Shown: one piece after another, positions 63,292 to 64,000 of the stretch
How positions within the stretch are numbered: the stretch's first letter is position 1
Layout of the letters: each line of letters starts with the position of its first letter
NCBI GenBank assembly: GCA_002007745.1
Contig: CP019882.1
Coordinates: 6,039,713 to 6,103,712, forward strand
Source: Mycolicibacterium litorale
GTDB lineage: Bacteria > Actinomycetota > Actinomycetes > Mycobacteriales > Mycobacteriaceae
Reading direction: 5' to 3'
Length of the DNA: 64,000 nucleotides
The notes under the pieces: model-generated
Told to the model about the DNA's origin: nothing
Seen by the model: only the letters and a program-made list of their open reading frames with translations
Database searches by the model: none
Program-made: the position numbers and the translations under genes

Positions 63292-63435
63292 TCAGGCAGT
63301 CAGTGAACGGCGACCCTTGCGGCGTCGACCGGACACGATCGCGCGCCCAGCGCGGGTGCGCATGCGCAGCCGGAAACCGTGCACGCGCGCCCGGCGCCGG
63401 TTGTTCGGCTGGAAGGTCCGCTTGCCCTTGGCCAC
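63292..63435 (-). CDS. rpmH: 50S ribosomal protein L34
   Basis: A 47-residue highly basic protein: it starts AKGKRTFQPNNRRRARVHGF and ends GRRRKGRRSLTA, the complete L34 signature. GTG 63435 was chosen because it is the conserved start (MAKGKRTFQP) with GAGAGA just upstream. Any longer frame upstream is non-coding. It is the first gene of the rpmH-rnpA-yidD-yidC-jag operon, transcribed away from dnaA. Confidence 0.96.
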   Translation of the reverse strand: MAKGKRTFQPNNRRRARVHGFRLRMRTRAGRAIVSGRRRKGRRSLTA

Positions 63436-64000
63436 GGCTGTCTCTCCTCGTTGCGTTTGGCAGTGCCCGCCCGGTGTACACGCCGAAGGTGTACCCGAAC
63501 GAACGCGACTGCCGTTGGTAAGCTCTGGTCTCGCTCGTAACCGGCGCTGTCCCGGATATCCGGTCGCAGCCGTGCCGCCGACGTTCGGGCGACTGTTCGA
63601 GGGTACTGACGTCACTTCCCCTGGTCAAACCGCCTTGTGAGCACAGGCGGTCGGCGCACGGATTTACTGCCGTCACAATCGTCACGCACCGCAGCGCAGC
63701 GCCCAAATCCACGCGATCGTAATGTCGCAGAACGGTTGGCACCCGCCGCGAAAACTGTTAGCTTCTGCCAAAGCCGCTTCAGACTGGGGCGGCAGAGCGA
63801 TCACGAAGTAGGGGGCACTGGCCGGCGGGACAATCCTGACAAATCCGATTTTGACCGGATTACGCGCCGACCCGCGACCCTGCGCCGATATGCTGCGAGA
63901 CGAGGACGCCTGTCCTGTCCACATCTGTGGATAACTATGTGGACAGTTTGTCGTCGTCTCATTTGTTTGTTGCCGAGTTTCGGACCAGGGGGATCTGTCG
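63436..64000. promoter_or_regulatory. rpmH-dnaA spacer with DnaA boxes (origin side)
   Basis: No gene is recognised in these 565 bp. Three DnaA-box-like words cluster at the right: CTGTCCACA (63915-63923), TGTGGATAA (63926-63934, a perfect TTATCCACA on the other strand) and TGTGGACAG (63938-63946). In mycobacteria this spacer carries the rpmH promoter on one side and the dnaA promoters on the other, with oriC itself between dnaA and dnaN beyond the window edge. A divergent dnaA just outside the window is expected. Confidence 0.75.

Noticed and set aside
63682..63924. 80-codon minus-strand frame in the rpmH-dnaA spacer
   Set aside because: No ribosome site or family match, and it runs into the DnaA boxes; the spacer is non-coding in related genomes.
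1..64000. CRISPR arrays, tRNA/rRNA genes, integrases, transposases
   Set aside because: None was recognised in either strand; the only tandem repeat is the two-copy 36-bp unit at 36565.

Overview
The window is high-GC actinobacterial DNA that reads as the chromosome of a rapidly growing mycobacterium (Mycolicibacterium type). The evidence is near gene-for-gene agreement with the Mycobacterium tuberculosis (Mtb) sets dnaB-rpsF-ponA1-ino1-leuS and pcnA-sigM-trxB-cwlM-parB-parA-rpmH, a class 3 intein in dnaB, a glucosylglycerate hydrolase gene, and parS and DnaA-box sequences. The right edge lies in the rpmH-dnaA spacer, so the window is the arm of the chromosome next to oriC. All Mtb ortholog names, lengths and gene orders below are from memory, not from a search.

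Layout. (1) 1-5.8 kb: an Lrp/AsnC regulator (cut by the left edge) is divergent from a branched-chain 2-oxoacid dehydrogenase operon (E1a, E1b, E2, E3). The operon's first gene is a stand-alone protein resembling the small regulatory subunit of acetolactate synthase. (2) 5.9-12.9 kb: an accessory and partly decayed region with a truncated acyl-CoA ligase, a DsbA-like protein plus NAD(P)-binding protein under a divergent HxlR regulator, broken metallo-beta-lactamase, SDR and amidohydrolase genes, a TetR regulator and a deaminase remnant. (3) 13-17 kb: dnaB with its intein, then rplI, rpsR, ssb and rpsF on the minus strand. (4) 17-23 kb: DJ-1/PfpI protein, GT87-like membrane transferase, ponA1, DUF5318 and DUF1707 proteins. 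(5) 23-37 kb: padR-ino1, hydrolase, PhoX, F420 enzyme, metallopeptidase-like lipoprotein, P450, GntR, a polar amino acid ABC transporter, MarR, glucosylglycerate hydrolase and an SDR. (6) 37-45 kb: leuS, mtc28 and small conserved genes. (7) 45-64 kb: pcnA, mutT4, a DUF6049-like protein, murJ fused to a pseudokinase, sigM, an rsmA-like gene, trxB, trxA, cwlM, a GNAT-like protein, parB, parA with two parS sites, rsmG, jag, yidC, yidD, rnpA and rpmH.

How it fits together. Most of the window is housekeeping: replication (DnaB, SSB), segregation (ParAB/parS), ribosome and translation (L9, S18, S6, L34, LeuRS, CCA-adding enzyme, RNase P), membrane insertion (YidC/YidD/Jag), peptidoglycan synthesis and control (PonA1, MurJ, CwlM), and thiol redox with SigM stress control. 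The clearest accessory physiology is branched-chain amino acid catabolism at the left end and a nitrogen/compatible-solute group (amino acid ABC transporter, MarR, glucosylglycerate hydrolase).

Quality caution. At least nine core genes (dnaB, ponA1, an F420 oxidoreductase, an SDR, leuS, mtc28, mutT4, the DUF6049-like gene, murJ) are each interrupted by one missing base, mostly in a run of 3-5 G or C. Several are essential, so these are more likely consensus errors than real mutations. I give them as whole genes and state the break point.
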